NCBI RefSeq assembly: GCF_009720625.1
Contig: NZ_CP046266.1
Coordinates: 1,249,501 to 1,313,500, forward strand
DNA: 64,000 nucleotides
DNA from: Metabacillus sediminilitoris
GTDB lineage: Bacteria; Bacillota; Bacilli; Bacillales; Bacillaceae
Direction: 5' to 3'
Shown piece by piece: positions 49,612 through 58,354 of this stretch (positions are counted from its first letter, which is position 1; each line of letters begins with the position of its first letter). The position numbers were made by a program, and so were the translations under genes. Below the pieces are notes generated by a model. That model made no database searches, had not been told where the DNA came from, and saw nothing but the letters and a program-made list of their open reading frames with translations.

Positions 49612-49874
49612 TGAATATTGTTTAATACCCATCATTTCTAAATGAACTAATGGGTAGCGTATCTACTATAAGTAGATACACTTTTCCACTATAGAAGCAG
49701 TCTTATTAAAAATTTCGTTCAAATAATAAGTTCAATAAATAAGGGATAAAGGGCTTATTCATTCTAAGACTTTTATCTCATCTTCATTTAAGACAATACA
49801 GACCGCTACCTTGAAGGAATTTTTATAGGGGAAATTATCTAGGTGTGTGTAATGGCAAAGATTAATATATATCC

Positions 49875-49903
49875 AAAAAAGCATCCAAATAGGATGCTTT
49901 TTT
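49875..49903. terminator. intrinsic terminator
   Basis: AAAAAAGCATCC pairs with GGATGCTTTTTT with a 5-nt loop; the A and T runs make it work in both directions. Confidence 0.8.
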
Positions 49904-50051
49904 AATGGAACATATTATTTCTATCTTTCAATTCTAAATATATTACTGCCATATCTAACTTTGATGTTCCATTTTCTTTTACGGAAAGATAGGTACTATT
50001 TGTTGTGTCGAGTAGGAGATCAATTTAATATAAACAAATAAAAAAATATAT

Positions 50052-50101
50052 AAAACAGAAGCTCTAGTTCCTTATTCAAAGGGAACTAGAGCTTCTGTTT
50101 T
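50052..50101 (-). terminator. 20-bp terminator hairpin
   Basis: 50052-50071 pairs perfectly with 50082-50101 (AAAACAGAAGCTCTAGTTCC). On the minus strand it is followed by a T-rich stretch, so it should end the monooxygenase transcript. Confidence 0.8.
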
Positions 50102-50258
50102 ACAATATCGTTAAGTTTACAACGAGCAATGAGTAAAATGAATATTAGATTAATGCCCCAGGATATTTGCTGCCATATTAAACGCTTTATATAGCACATT
50201 TCTTAGTCTACTAGATTTGCTTTTCAGTCTTATCCCCCGCAAACAGCAACGGTATCAA

Positions 50259-51470
50259 TTAGTACTTCGTCGATAATGCCGGCGGGCCTGAACGTGGTCC
50301 GAATGGGCCTTCGTCTAGCCACTTTCCTAGTTTTGGAATATGTGGTGCTAGGAAAGCACTAATCTCTCGCTTTAGCTTAATCTCTTCATTTGTACCCTGA
50401 ATATGTTCCAGAGCCAAGTTTGAACATTCACGATTATATAAACCTGCGCTTAACCTTTCATTCGCTACTGCTTCAATGGCTCCACGTGCTTCTTCATTCG
50501 TTTCGGATTTTAATGCAGAAGCAATCCCTTGTACACCTACTATTGCATCAGGTACACCTGAGTTTAATCCGCGTGCGCCGAACGGAGCGAATAAATGGGC
50601 AGCTTCACCAGCTAAAATAATGCGGCGATTTTCATCAGTGTAGCTTTCTGCAACGACTTGATAGAATGTATAGGTTGATATCCATGAAATACGTTCGATA
50701 TACTTCGGATCCATCACTTTTGGAAGCCATTCGCGTACACCTTCTTCTGATCCGTAGAATGCACGATCATCTTCTTCAAATAACTGTAAATCAATTCGCC
50801 ATCCCCCTGCAAATGGGACATACATCACATTACGTCCTCCAGCATCTGGATGCTGATAATGGAAAGTACGTTCAATTGGAAGTGGATTTTCTTCGTCTTC
50901 TTTTACATCTACTACGACAAAGGCATCACTTGTACGTGGCCCTTCGAATTTAATACCTACAGACTTTCTAACCGCAGAATGTGCACCATCTGCTGCGACA
51001 ACATATTTTGCTTTCCAAACATCATTTTCCGTTTCAATGGTAACACCTTCATTTGAAGTGACTACATCTTTAACTGGTTCTCCCCAGACAAACTCTACAT
51101 TGGCAGCTTGACAGGCTTTAAATAACGCTTTTTCAATCTCGTGTTGATGTAAGCTTGAGAACGCTGGAATCGTCTTTGGTGCTGGTGGCTCATAAACACG
51201 TTTGTAGACTGGTTCCCCACGATAGTATGTTTTCTTAACGGGCCAAACAATCCCGATATCAGCTAGTTCGAAACCTAAGCCTGGGGAAATAAGCTCTAAT
51301 AGTTTCAAAGTTTCTTTATGAAGATAAATCGCACGACTGCCTGCACGCTCACGACCTTCTGGTTCTGCTTCAATAATTGTTGCATGAATACCTTGACTAT
51401 GAAGTGCAAGAGCAGCCGTCATACCAACTGGTCCTGCACCGATAACTAAAACTTCACGTATGTTTGTCAT
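50259..51470 (-). CDS. FAD-dependent aromatic hydroxylase family (PF01494)
   Basis: Flavin monooxygenase of 403 residues. VLVIGAGPVGMTAALAL is the FAD dinucleotide fold, YVVAADGAHSAVRKSVG the DG motif, and RRIILAGEAAHLFAPFGARG the third FAD motif, where GE replaces the usual GD. NSGVPDAIVGVQ follows as in MhpA/PheA-type hydroxylases. It lies 54 bp downstream of a phenylacetate-CoA-ligase-like gene. Together they suggest hydroxylation and CoA activation of an aromatic acid, with the order of steps unknown. Confidence 0.82.
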   Translation of the reverse strand: MTNIREVLVIGAGPVGMTAALALHSQGIHATIIEAEPEGRERAGSRAIYLHKETLKLLELISPGLGFELADIGIVWPVKKTYYRGEPVYKRVYEPPAPKTIPAFSSLHQHEIEKALFKACQAANVEFVWGEPVKDVVTSNEGVTIETENDVWKAKYVVAADGAHSAVRKSVGIKFEGPRTSDAFVVVDVKEDEENPLPIERTFHYQHPDAGGRNVMYVPFAGGWRIDLQLFEEDDRAFYGSEEGVREWLPKVMDPKYIERISWISTYTFYQVVAESYTDENRRIILAGEAAHLFAPFGARGLNSGVPDAIVGVQGIASALKSETNEEARGAIEAVANERLSAGLYNRECSNLALEHIQGTNEEIKLKREISAFLAPHIPKLGKWLDEGPFGPRSGPPALSTKY

Positions 51471-51524
51471 TTTGTTTTCTCCCTTACTACTAGTTTATTT
51501 TTATACTCCAAAACAATCTCATTA

Positions 51525-52799
51525 TTAAACAGATACTCCATCGGTACGTTTGTCTATAACACGGCGAGCCTTCATAGTAAAGCGTGCCAAGGAATTGTCT
51601 TCCACTCGCTCGACATCAATTCGTAGACCTATCCGTTTTCGTAATAATTGCGCCAAAAGAGGTACTACCGCATCTGGGCCTTCGATTTGAATTTTAACTT
51701 GATTCATTTCCTGTTCTGTATAGTAAAGAATTCTGAACTCTTTAATTGAATCGAATTCGCGGATAATGGCTTCAAGAGATGACGGGTAAATATTCACACC
51801 ACGTATAACAACCATATCATCTGTGCGACCTAGCATACCGCCTGGTAAAAGTAAAAATGGATTTCCACAGGCACAAGCTTCCGGTTTATATACAACAGCA
51901 TCACCAGTACGATAGCGAATCATCGGATAACCGAAACGTCCAAGATTCGTTAACACAAGCTCACCGCGTTCACCAGGCCCCACATGTTCTAACGAATCTG
52001 GGTTAATAACTTCAACGATAAATTGAGTTTCATTGACATGCAATCCATTTTGTTCTTGGCAAGAATAGCCATACGCACCCATTTCAGTCATCCCAACATG
52101 ATCATATAGTTTAGCTCCCCATAATCGTTCAATTTGAGAACGTGTTGAAGGGACCGATCCTCCTGGTTCTCCAGCTGCAATGATTTTTTCAATCGTTGAG
52201 TCTTTTATATTTAGCCCTATCTGTTCGGCTACTTCTGCTAAATGAAGGGCATAGCTTGGTGTACATAAAAGAACGGTTGCTCTGTTTTGAAGCATGCTGT
52301 TTAAACGTTCCGCAGACGACATACTGCCACCTGGAATGGCTATGCTACCGAGTTTTTGAACAGCTTCGTGCGCTGCCCAAAATCCAATAAACGGTCCAAA
52401 CGAAAACGCTAAATATGCACGATCATTGTTCGTTACACCCGCAGATTTTAAAACTTCCACCCAACAATCTGACCACCAATTCCAACTTGCCGTCGTGTCG
52501 AGTACCTTTAAAGGACGCCCGGTCGTTCCTGATGTTTGATGATAACGGATATAGCTACCTTCTGGATAAGAATGATTACGACCATATGGAGGGTACAATG
52601 TTTGATCTTCAGCTAATTCACTTTTTGTTGTAAAAGGAAGACGACTTACATCCTTCAGTGAAAGAATAGGTAAATGAATACTTTTAAGTTTTTCTTTGTA
52701 AAACTCATTAAAGCCTTTAATAAAAACTAATAGTTCATTTAACTTTTGCATTTGGTACGTTTTCAGATTAACTTGTGACTCGTAGACTTGAAGCTTCAC
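51525..52799 (-). CDS. phenylacetate-CoA ligase family protein (AMP-forming)
   Basis: Adenylate-forming enzyme of 424 residues. IRYHQTSGTTGRPLKVLD is the AMP P-loop, EPGGSVPSTRSQIE and VGMTEMGAYGYSCQE bind adenine, MIRYRTGD ribose, and GRTDDMVVIRGVNIYPSSLE is the C-terminal hinge. ACACGNPFLLL has the cysteine pair of the PaaK group. GTG at 52799 (or TTG at 52802) follows GGAAGGGG. First gene of a two-gene operon, divergent from two IclR regulators. The likely substrate is an aromatic or arylacetic acid. Confidence 0.85.
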   Translation of the reverse strand: MKLQVYESQVNLKTYQMQKLNELLVFIKGFNEFYKEKLKSIHLPILSLKDVSRLPFTTKSELAEDQTLYPPYGRNHSYPEGSYIRYHQTSGTTGRPLKVLDTTASWNWWSDCWVEVLKSAGVTNNDRAYLAFSFGPFIGFWAAHEAVQKLGSIAIPGGSMSSAERLNSMLQNRATVLLCTPSYALHLAEVAEQIGLNIKDSTIEKIIAAGEPGGSVPSTRSQIERLWGAKLYDHVGMTEMGAYGYSCQEQNGLHVNETQFIVEVINPDSLEHVGPGERGELVLTNLGRFGYPMIRYRTGDAVVYKPEACACGNPFLLLPGGMLGRTDDMVVIRGVNIYPSSLEAIIREFDSIKEFRILYYTEQEMNQVKIQIEGPDAVVPLLAQLLRKRIGLRIDVERVEDNSLARFTMKARRVIDKRTDGVSV

Positions 52800-53014
52800 C
52801 AATATACACCCCTTCCTTGAATTTAAAGAAATTAGAGAAAGTTAGTAAAATAACTTTATAAATGAATGATAAAGGGTGGTCACTTTCATGAAAAGGCTTT
52901 CATTCTGCTATATGGAACATAAAAAAGAAAATTGAAATTTTTTTCAAAGGTTATTTAGAAATGAAGTGGAATTTTATAAGAGTATTTAGTTATTATGAGG
53001 AGGGATATTCGATC

Positions 53015-53803
53015 ATGTCTCGTACAACAAAAAGCTCATTAACAAATGCCCTTCGCATTTTAAAGAGCTTCTCCATTGACCATCCAGAATTAACTTTATC
53101 CGAAATCTCAGAGTTTGTTGGTGTTTCGAAAAGTACAGCCTGCCGCTTGATTCAGACGTTAGAAAGTGAAGGATTTATCTATCAAAATATCCTTTTTAAT
53201 ACATATCGTTTAGGATCTTCCGTCCTCACATTATCGAATACTGTTATCGATCAATTAGCCATCCTGAAGGAAACAACCTATTTCTTAAAACAATTAACAG
53301 CTCAAACAGGGGAATCTTCACACATTGCCATTTTAGATAACACAGACGTCATTTATTTAAAAAAGGAAGATAGCCACCACCGTGTTCAACTATTGTCACA
53401 TATTGGCCGCCGTAATCCTGCACATTGTACAGCGTCTGGTCAAGCCATTTTAGCTTTTGTAAAACCTACTACGGTTGAAAAACTATTTGAAGGCGGCTTA
53501 GACCAAGCAACCAACTATTCATTCGGAAGCTTACCTCAATTACAACAAAAATTAGCGACGATTCGAGAGCAAGGCTATTCAATAAGTAAAGGTGAATTAA
53601 TTGAAAATATCGTGTCAATTGGCGCTCCCATTTACAATAAAAATAACCAGGTATTTGCCGCAATTAATGTCGCCGGTCCAAAACAGCGAATATTGCCAAA
53701 CTTACAACAAATTGTTACCAACGTGCTCTTCACAAGTAAAACTATGACAAATTACGTTCAATCCCATGAAAAGGATGTTGACATTGAAACATTCATTAAA
53801 TGA
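53015..53803 (+). CDS. IclR-family regulator 1
   Basis: Regulator of 262 residues starting at 53015 after GAGGAGG. The winged helix (LTLSEISEFVGVSKSTACRL) is followed by the IclR effector domain (GESSHIAILDNTDVIYL, RRNPAHCTASGQAILAF, GELIENIVSIGAPIYN). Divergent from the CoA-ligase/monooxygenase operon and thus its probable regulator. Its end overlaps the next gene by 38 nt. Confidence 0.87.
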   Translation: MSRTTKSSLTNALRILKSFSIDHPELTLSEISEFVGVSKSTACRLIQTLESEGFIYQNILFNTYRLGSSVLTLSNTVIDQLAILKETTYFLKQLTAQTGESSHIAILDNTDVIYLKKEDSHHRVQLLSHIGRRNPAHCTASGQAILAFVKPTTVEKLFEGGLDQATNYSFGSLPQLQQKLATIREQGYSISKGELIENIVSIGAPIYNKNNQVFAAINVAGPKQRILPNLQQIVTNVLFTSKTMTNYVQSHEKDVDIETFIK

Positions 53804-54563
53804 AAAATATTTTGTTGCCTCAGTGAAAAATGCCATGCGTATTTTAAAGCTTTTTACACCAAGGCAATACGAATTCGGAATATCCGAAATGGCAGAAAAA
53901 CTAAAATTGTCTAAAAGCACTGTGCATCGTTACGTGAAAGAACTGGTTCAAGAAGGGTTTTTAGTCCAAAATAAATCAAATAGTCATTATCGTCTTGGCT
54001 TTTCGAATTTAGCATTAGGCGGTATTGTCCAATTGAATAAAGAAATTTACACAGATGCAATACCAATCCTCACAAAACTTGCGAATCGATTTCATTTACC
54101 TGCACATATTTGTGTTATGGAGCACAATCATGTCGTCTATTTACTGCGTGAAATGGGTGATCAACCAGTTAAATTAATCACGAAAAGTGGGCGATATAAC
54201 GACTTACACTGTACAGCAGAAGGACTCGTCATTTTAGCACACAAAAATAAAGATATTATTGACAATGTCCTTACACAGTCTTTAAAAAAGTACACAAAGT
54301 ACACAATGACTGACCCAGAACGATTGAAACAACAAATTTTACAAATTCAATACGATCAATACGCCATCACAAAGGATATGTATGCAATCGGTTTTGTCAG
54401 TTTTGCTGTGCCAATTCGAGACTATACAGGGGAAGTCGTTTCTTCTCTTGCCCTTATTGGTGAATCAAAAAATGCTGATAAACATCAATACGATGAAATA
54501 AAAAAGGAACTACAATCGAGTGCAAAAAAAATATCAGAGCTATTGGGGTACTATGACAATTAG
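53766..54563 (+). CDS. IclR-family regulator 2
   Basis: Second IclR protein (up to 265 residues). The helix-turn-helix (GISEMAEKLKLSKSTVHRYV) and effector domain (LPAHICVMEHNHVVYLL, NDLHCTAEGLVILAH) are complete. The start is uncertain: ATG at 53766 or 53775, or a TTG near 53781, all inside the end of the first gene. The overlap indicates coupled translation. Similarity to regulator 1 is only of family level, so it is not a recent duplicate. A heteromeric or dual control of the aromatic operon is possible. Confidence 0.83.
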   Translation: MKRMLTLKHSLNEKYFVASVKNAMRILKLFTPRQYEFGISEMAEKLKLSKSTVHRYVKELVQEGFLVQNKSNSHYRLGFSNLALGGIVQLNKEIYTDAIPILTKLANRFHLPAHICVMEHNHVVYLLREMGDQPVKLITKSGRYNDLHCTAEGLVILAHKNKDIIDNVLTQSLKKYTKYTMTDPERLKQQILQIQYDQYAITKDMYAIGFVSFAVPIRDYTGEVVSSLALIGESKNADKHQYDEIKKELQSSAKKISELLGYYDN

Positions 54564-54597
54564 TTTCTTGTGGGGGTAGTTGCGTCATCTGAAATGT

Positions 54598-54637
54598 AGC
54601 TTCAATTCCTTGTGATGAAAGGAATTGAAGCTTTTTA
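54598..54637 (+). terminator. intrinsic terminator after the IclR pair
   Basis: AGCTTCAATTCCTT (54598-54611) pairs with AAGGAATTGAAGCT (54619-54632), followed by TTTT. Confidence 0.85.
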
Positions 54638-54697
54638 GGATTTTTGTTTATCAACTGTAACTTCCTTCTTGAAAAAGACTATGTAAAGGAGAAAACT

Positions 54698-54784
54698 ATG
54701 ATATGGGATTTTACAAATGATCATGGTGGTATTGCTGAAGTAATTCATGAAATGTTGTTTTGGTCATTTTCTTCTTTTTTGTGA
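54698..54784 (+). CDS. possible 28-residue peptide or gene stub
   Basis: MIWDFTNDHGGIAEVIHEML and a short hydrophobic end, with AAAGGAGA upstream at good spacing. No homologue comes to mind. It may be the truncated beginning of a lost gene. Confidence 0.3.
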   Translation: MIWDFTNDHGGIAEVIHEMLFWSFSSFL

Positions 54785-54837
54785 ATGGAGCTATATTAAT
54801 AGTTTTCTTGGTTTGATAGGTTTATAAAACCAATCTT

Positions 54838-55137
54838 TTATTGTTCTTTAAGGGTTAATGCTGTATGTGCATCCTGTAACCTTACATTTATTTGATCACC
54901 TAAGTGATATGGATGATAATACCCTTTGGAAGTCATATAGTCACTTATCTTTGCATGTGTTTCGACAGCATCTCTTAGCTGTTCACGTAGAGCTTCCCTT
55001 AGTTCAGGTGTTGATGTTTCTGTGATAGCAAATGCAATATTTCTAACAGCAGATTTTGAAGAAATTAAGAAATCCGAAGCGATCACCTGATCTGTTAATC
55101 CTCCCATACCTGCCAAGTTTTGCAAGATATTCGTCAT
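54838..55137 (-). CDS. CotF-family spore coat protein
   Basis: A 99-residue protein of the Coat_F family (YraD/YraF-like). VIASDFLISSKSAVRNIAFA, ITETSTPELREALREQL and TSKGYYHPYHLGDQ are the helical core seen in CotF. It overlaps the preceding gene by 1 nt. The similar protein at 55719 shares LTETASPELREVLY. Probably made in the mother cell during sporulation; no sporulation promoter could be confirmed. Confidence 0.85.
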   Translation of the reverse strand: MTNILQNLAGMGGLTDQVIASDFLISSKSAVRNIAFAITETSTPELREALREQLRDAVETHAKISDYMTSKGYYHPYHLGDQINVRLQDAHTALTLKEQ

Positions 55138-55343
55138 TAGTTATTTTCCTCCCTTTTTGTTATGAAGGTTTGCAGAAGCTGAATATTTTGTGCTCCTGAT
55201 TCCATATCGTTGGAAAGAATGGTACCAAGCTCTTCATCCTGTACTAATTTACTCATTGTTGTAGCTTTTGTTAAACATACCGTTTTAAATGCTAATAACT
55301 CGAGTGTTTCAAGTGATTCATGAAGTCCTAAGTATTTGACCAT
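55137..55343 (-). CDS. small spore coat-associated protein (YraE/YraG-like)
   Basis: A 68-residue helical protein starting at 55343 after GGAGAGAG. LGLHESLETLELLAFKTVCL is shared with the gene product at 55492 (AFHETMETHEILNLKTVCLL), so the locus holds two paralogous small/large pairs facing away from each other. This is the N-terminal half of a CotF-like pair. Function in the coat is inferred from B. subtilis yra genes. Confidence 0.75.
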   Translation of the reverse strand: MVKYLGLHESLETLELLAFKTVCLTKATTMSKLVQDEELGTILSNDMESGAQNIQLLQTFITKREENN

Positions 55344-55491
55344 TACTCTCTCTCCAATCATTAAAAAGCTTTTTTTATCTTGCGTCCATCATGAGTCCTT
55401 ATTCCATGAAATATATTCCATAATCGGATTCTTTCCCTGCATAATTTACTCTTAATATAGAGAAATTATTTCGTATGTAGGAGGTGCCCTT

Positions 55492-55707
55492 ATGGAAAAA
55501 GAAAGCTTGGCTTTTCATGAAACCATGGAAACCCATGAAATTTTAAATTTAAAAACTGTGTGTTTATTGAAATCAAAGCTCATGCAGGGAGTTTGCTTCG
55601 ATAATGACTTGAAAGCATTGATGGAGAAAGATGTTCAGCAATCAATTGCTGCGATTAATGAGCTTAAAGAGTTTTATAAAGGAGCAAGAACTAATTATAT
55701 AAAATGA
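55492..55707 (+). CDS. small spore coat-associated protein (YraG-like)
   Basis: A 71-residue protein after AGGAGGT, with AFHETMETHEILNLKTVCLL and a polar end. It lies 11 bp before a CotF-family gene and the zinc dehydrogenase, the order of B. subtilis yraG-yraF-adhB. A sequence CATAATTTA at 55440-55448 fits the sigma-K -10 pattern CATANNNTA, but I see no matching -35. Confidence 0.78.
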   Translation: MEKESLAFHETMETHEILNLKTVCLLKSKLMQGVCFDNDLKALMEKDVQQSIAAINELKEFYKGARTNYIK

Positions 55708-55718
55708 GGTGAATAAAC

Positions 55719-56081
55719 ATGGAAATGGATTATTTAGATCCCCAAGGTGCTGAACATATGCCGGAGATGGCCGATTCGGGCATTGCACTGGAATTTCTTC
55801 TTTCAGTCAAAACCGGTATTCATACATATGCTATTGCGCTAACTGAAACAGCAAGTCCTGAGTTAAGAGAAGTATTATATCGTCAAATGGATCAAGCAAT
55901 TGATTTGCATACAGAGATATCAAATTTAATGATAAGCAAAGGCTGGCTGTATCCAAATGATATAGGCAAGCAAGTGGAATTAGACCTGAAATCAGCTGAC
56001 AATGCATTAATGATTGCAGGAATGAAGTTGTTCCCTAAGGATACGGACAGACTTGGGATGTTTGCAACCCCTAATAAATAA
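55719..56081 (+). CDS. CotF-family spore coat protein (YraF-like)
   Basis: A 120-residue Coat_F protein with ADSGIALEFLLSVKTGIHTY, ALTETASPELREVLYRQMDQ and ISKGWLYPNDIGKQ. Compared with the paralogue at 54838 it has an extra C-terminal tail (GMKLFPKDTDRLGMF). The ribosome site GAGGTG lies 8 nt before the start. Middle gene of the three-gene coat/dehydrogenase operon. Confidence 0.83.
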   Translation: MEMDYLDPQGAEHMPEMADSGIALEFLLSVKTGIHTYAIALTETASPELREVLYRQMDQAIDLHTEISNLMISKGWLYPNDIGKQVELDLKSADNALMIAGMKLFPKDTDRLGMFATPNK

Positions 56082-56097
56082 AGGAGGTAAGAGGACT

Positions 56098-57234
56098 ATG
56101 AAAGCTGTCACATACCAGGGAAGTAAAAATGTTCAGGTAAAAGATGTAAAAGATCCCAGTATTAAAAATGGTGATGATATTATCGTAAAAATAACAACCT
56201 CAGCTATATGCGGCTCTGATTTGCATTTGATTCATCAAATGATTCCCAATATGCCGACTGATTATGTGATTGGCCATGAACCAATGGGTGTTGTCGAAGA
56301 AGTAGGCCCTGAAGTAACGAAATTGAAAAAAGGGGACAGGGTTATCATTCCCTTTAATGTAAGCTGCGGACAATGCTGGTATTGTAATCACGATTTAACA
56401 AGCCAATGTGATAATTCAAATCCTCACGGAGAACAGGGTGGTTTTTTCGGATATTCAGAAACAACTGGAGGATATGCCGGCGGACAAGCTGAGTATATGC
56501 GTGTTCCATATGGGAATTTTACACCTTTCAAAATCCCGGAGAATTGTGAAGTAAAAGATGAGAAATTAGTTTTACTTTCGGACGCAGCCTCAACAGCCTA
56601 TTGGAGTGTTGATCATGCAGGTGTCAAAGCTGGTGATACTGTTATAGTGTTAGGATGTGGTCCAGTTGGGCTGCTTGTACAGAAATTTGCGTGGTTTAAA
56701 GGTGCAAATCGAGTGATTGCGGTAGATTATCTTAATTACCGTTTAGAGCATGCCAAAAAAACGAATAAAGTAGAAACAGTAAATTTTGAAGAACATGAAA
56801 ACGTTGGGGAGTATTTAAGGGAGATAACACAAGGTGGAGCAGACATTGTCATCGATTGTTCAGGGATGAGCGGTAAAATGACCCCGCTTGAATATCTTGC
56901 ATCAGGAATGAAGCTTCATGGGGGTGCATTGGGTGGGCTTATTATTGCATCGCAAGCCGTGCGCAAAGCTGGAACCATTCAAGTAACCGGTGCTTACGGA
57001 GGACGTTATAACGGTTTTCCATTAGGTGACATCTTCCAACGAAATGTAGATATTAAGACAGGTCAGGCACCTGTTATTCCATATATGCCTTATCTTTACA
57101 ATCTCATATCGGAAGGCAAGGTGGATATTGGGGATGTTGTTACACATGTCCTTCCATTAGATCAAGCAAAGCATGGGTATGAAGTTTTCGATACAAGAAC
57201 AGATAATTGTATAAAAGTTATTCTTAAACCATAA
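56098..57234 (+). CDS. adhB: zinc-dependent alcohol dehydrogenase (AdhB-like)
   Basis: Medium-chain dehydrogenase of 378 residues starting at 56098 after AAAGGAGG. Catalytic zinc: Cys in ICGSDLHL and His in IGHEPMGVVEEVG. Structural zinc: CGQCWYCNHDLTSQC. The NAD fold is VIVLGCGPVGLLVQKF. Subfamily of formaldehyde dehydrogenase-like enzymes; in B. subtilis adhB sits with yraF/yraG. Exact alcohol or aldehyde unknown. Expression in sporulating cells is plausible from the neighbours. Confidence 0.88.
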   Translation: MKAVTYQGSKNVQVKDVKDPSIKNGDDIIVKITTSAICGSDLHLIHQMIPNMPTDYVIGHEPMGVVEEVGPEVTKLKKGDRVIIPFNVSCGQCWYCNHDLTSQCDNSNPHGEQGGFFGYSETTGGYAGGQAEYMRVPYGNFTPFKIPENCEVKDEKLVLLSDAASTAYWSVDHAGVKAGDTVIVLGCGPVGLLVQKFAWFKGANRVIAVDYLNYRLEHAKKTNKVETVNFEEHENVGEYLREITQGGADIVIDCSGMSGKMTPLEYLASGMKLHGGALGGLIIASQAVRKAGTIQVTGAYGGRYNGFPLGDIFQRNVDIKTGQAPVIPYMPYLYNLISEGKVDIGDVVTHVLPLDQAKHGYEVFDTRTDNCIKVILKP

Positions 57235-57262
57235 AGAACACTTGACCAATAAGCTCTAAATT

Positions 57263-57292
57263 GAACTTTGTCATTTTATGCAAAGTTCTTTT
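57263..57292 (+). terminator. short terminator after adhB
   Basis: GAACTTTG (57263-57270) pairs with CAAAGTTC (57281-57288), followed by TTTT. Confidence 0.6.
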
Positions 57293-57389
57293 CGTTATAC
57301 AAAGGAAACTTCTCAGGAGGTGGTTTTCCAAAAAAAGGAAGAAATCCGATTGTTAGAAGATCATATATATAATTGATCTTAAAGGGTGA

Positions 57390-57497
57390 TTGGAAAATGA
57401 ATTCTTTACGTGGGAATGGTGGGTATTAGTATGCTTTTTGATCATCCCCTGGGTGTTATGGGTGAAGCTTGCGAAACGAGAATCGTTCAAAGATAGC
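57390..57497 (+). pseudogene. N-terminal stub of a CBO0543-like membrane protein
   Basis: The first 36 codons (ENEFFTWEWWVLVCFLIIPW) look like the start of CBO0543-type small membrane proteins of spore formers. The remaining transmembrane segments are missing, and the frame runs straight into a transporter fragment. Family assignment rests on the F-T-W-E-W-W motif. Confidence 0.5.
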
Positions 57498-57776
57498 CTC
57501 TTATTTCGGCCTATTTGTCATCATTATTTTGGAGTCGTACCAATTATTGCTCAAACTGCAGTATCATACGGAGTAGATCCTGTTGAAATTGCACGAGCTT
57601 CTGTCCTTGGTCAGCCTATACATGCAATGAGTCCATTAATTGCTTCAACACATTTATTAGTTGGAATGGCAAAGGTAGATTTTGGGGAACATCAAAAATT
57701 TATATTAAAGTGGGCAGTGTGAACATGTGTCGTCATGATTATTGTTGCTTTACTAACAGGGGCTATTTCTTTATAA
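57498..57776 (+). pseudogene. C-terminal fragment of a CitMHS transporter
   Basis: Starting with HYFGVVPIIAQTAVSYGVDP and IHAMSPLIASTHLLVGMAKV, this is the end of a CitM-type citrate transporter. It has an in-frame TGA at 57720-57722 in place of a codon between LKWAV and TCVVMIIVALLTG. It is in frame with the preceding CBO0543-like stub, so a deletion has fused two unrelated genes. It is distinct from the intact CitMHS protein at 26560, which has other C-terminal text. Confidence 0.75.
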
Positions 57777-57988
57777 AGAGATAAACCTTGATTTTTTAAT
57801 ATAATAATTGTCTATAAAGCTACTAAAACTGCATGAGATGGGCTGTTCTTTAGTCTTTCGTGGAAATATAGGGAAAAGAACTTGATATCATTGCTAGCTG
57901 AAAAGTACCTCGATATTTTACGTACGGCTCTTTACAACGGATCAAAAGGGACGTGGTTTCAATTCCCTTACAGGTCATCTTGCTTACA

Positions 57989-58030
57989 GACTGAACTCCT
58001 TGTTATATCAAGGAGTTCAGTCATTTTTTG
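57989..58030 (+). terminator. intrinsic terminator
   Basis: GACTGAACTCCTTG (57989-58002) pairs with CAAGGAGTTCAGTC (58009-58022), then ATTTTTTG. Confidence 0.88.
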
Positions 58031-58149
58031 TTTCTGGTGTTTTGTAAGATTTGGTTCAAATTTCTTAGTTGTTAATATGAATTCTGAGCTGTATTATGGT
58101 AGATATCGACTACAACTTTATCTGCATTGGACATAATATGTGCGTTTAA

Positions 58150-58163
58150 TGTAAGCGTTGTTT
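58150..58163 (+). promoter_or_regulatory. cre-like box 1
   Basis: TGTAAGCGTTGTTT fits 12 of 14 cre positions. A second copy of TGTAAGCGTT starts exactly 82 bp downstream. Confidence 0.5.
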
Positions 58164-58231
58164 CTATTCCTCAATATTTACAATTTTTCTGTGCTATATT
58201 TTTATTAAACTCTGTTCAGATTTAGAAACTG

Positions 58232-58245
58232 TGTAAGCGTTCTTT
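58232..58245 (+). promoter_or_regulatory. cre-like box 2
   Basis: TGTAAGCGTTCTTT, 12 of 14 cre positions, 110 bp before the binding-protein start. Confidence 0.5.
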
Positions 58246-58354
58246 TAACAATGATTAATGAGTGTAAATTAACAAGCTTGCATTCTAAAAATAATGGTTA
58301 CATAGAAATTAAGACGAATAATCGGTAAGCTAATCATTGGAAGGAGTAGGAATT

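Larger units (their letters stand above)
49612..50258. other. intergenic with two terminators
   Basis: No gene supported. It contains the hairpins at 49875-49903 and 50052-50101. A short transcript might end at the first one. Confidence 0.45.
57777..58354. other. intergenic with terminator and cre-like boxes
   Basis: No gene. The region contains a terminator (57989-58030) and two TGTAAGCGTT boxes in front of the binding-protein gene. Confidence 0.5.

Noticed and set aside
55440..55448. Sigma-K promoter for the coat operon
   Set aside because: CATAATTTA fits the -10 element but no -35 at proper distance was seen; mentioned only under the gene.
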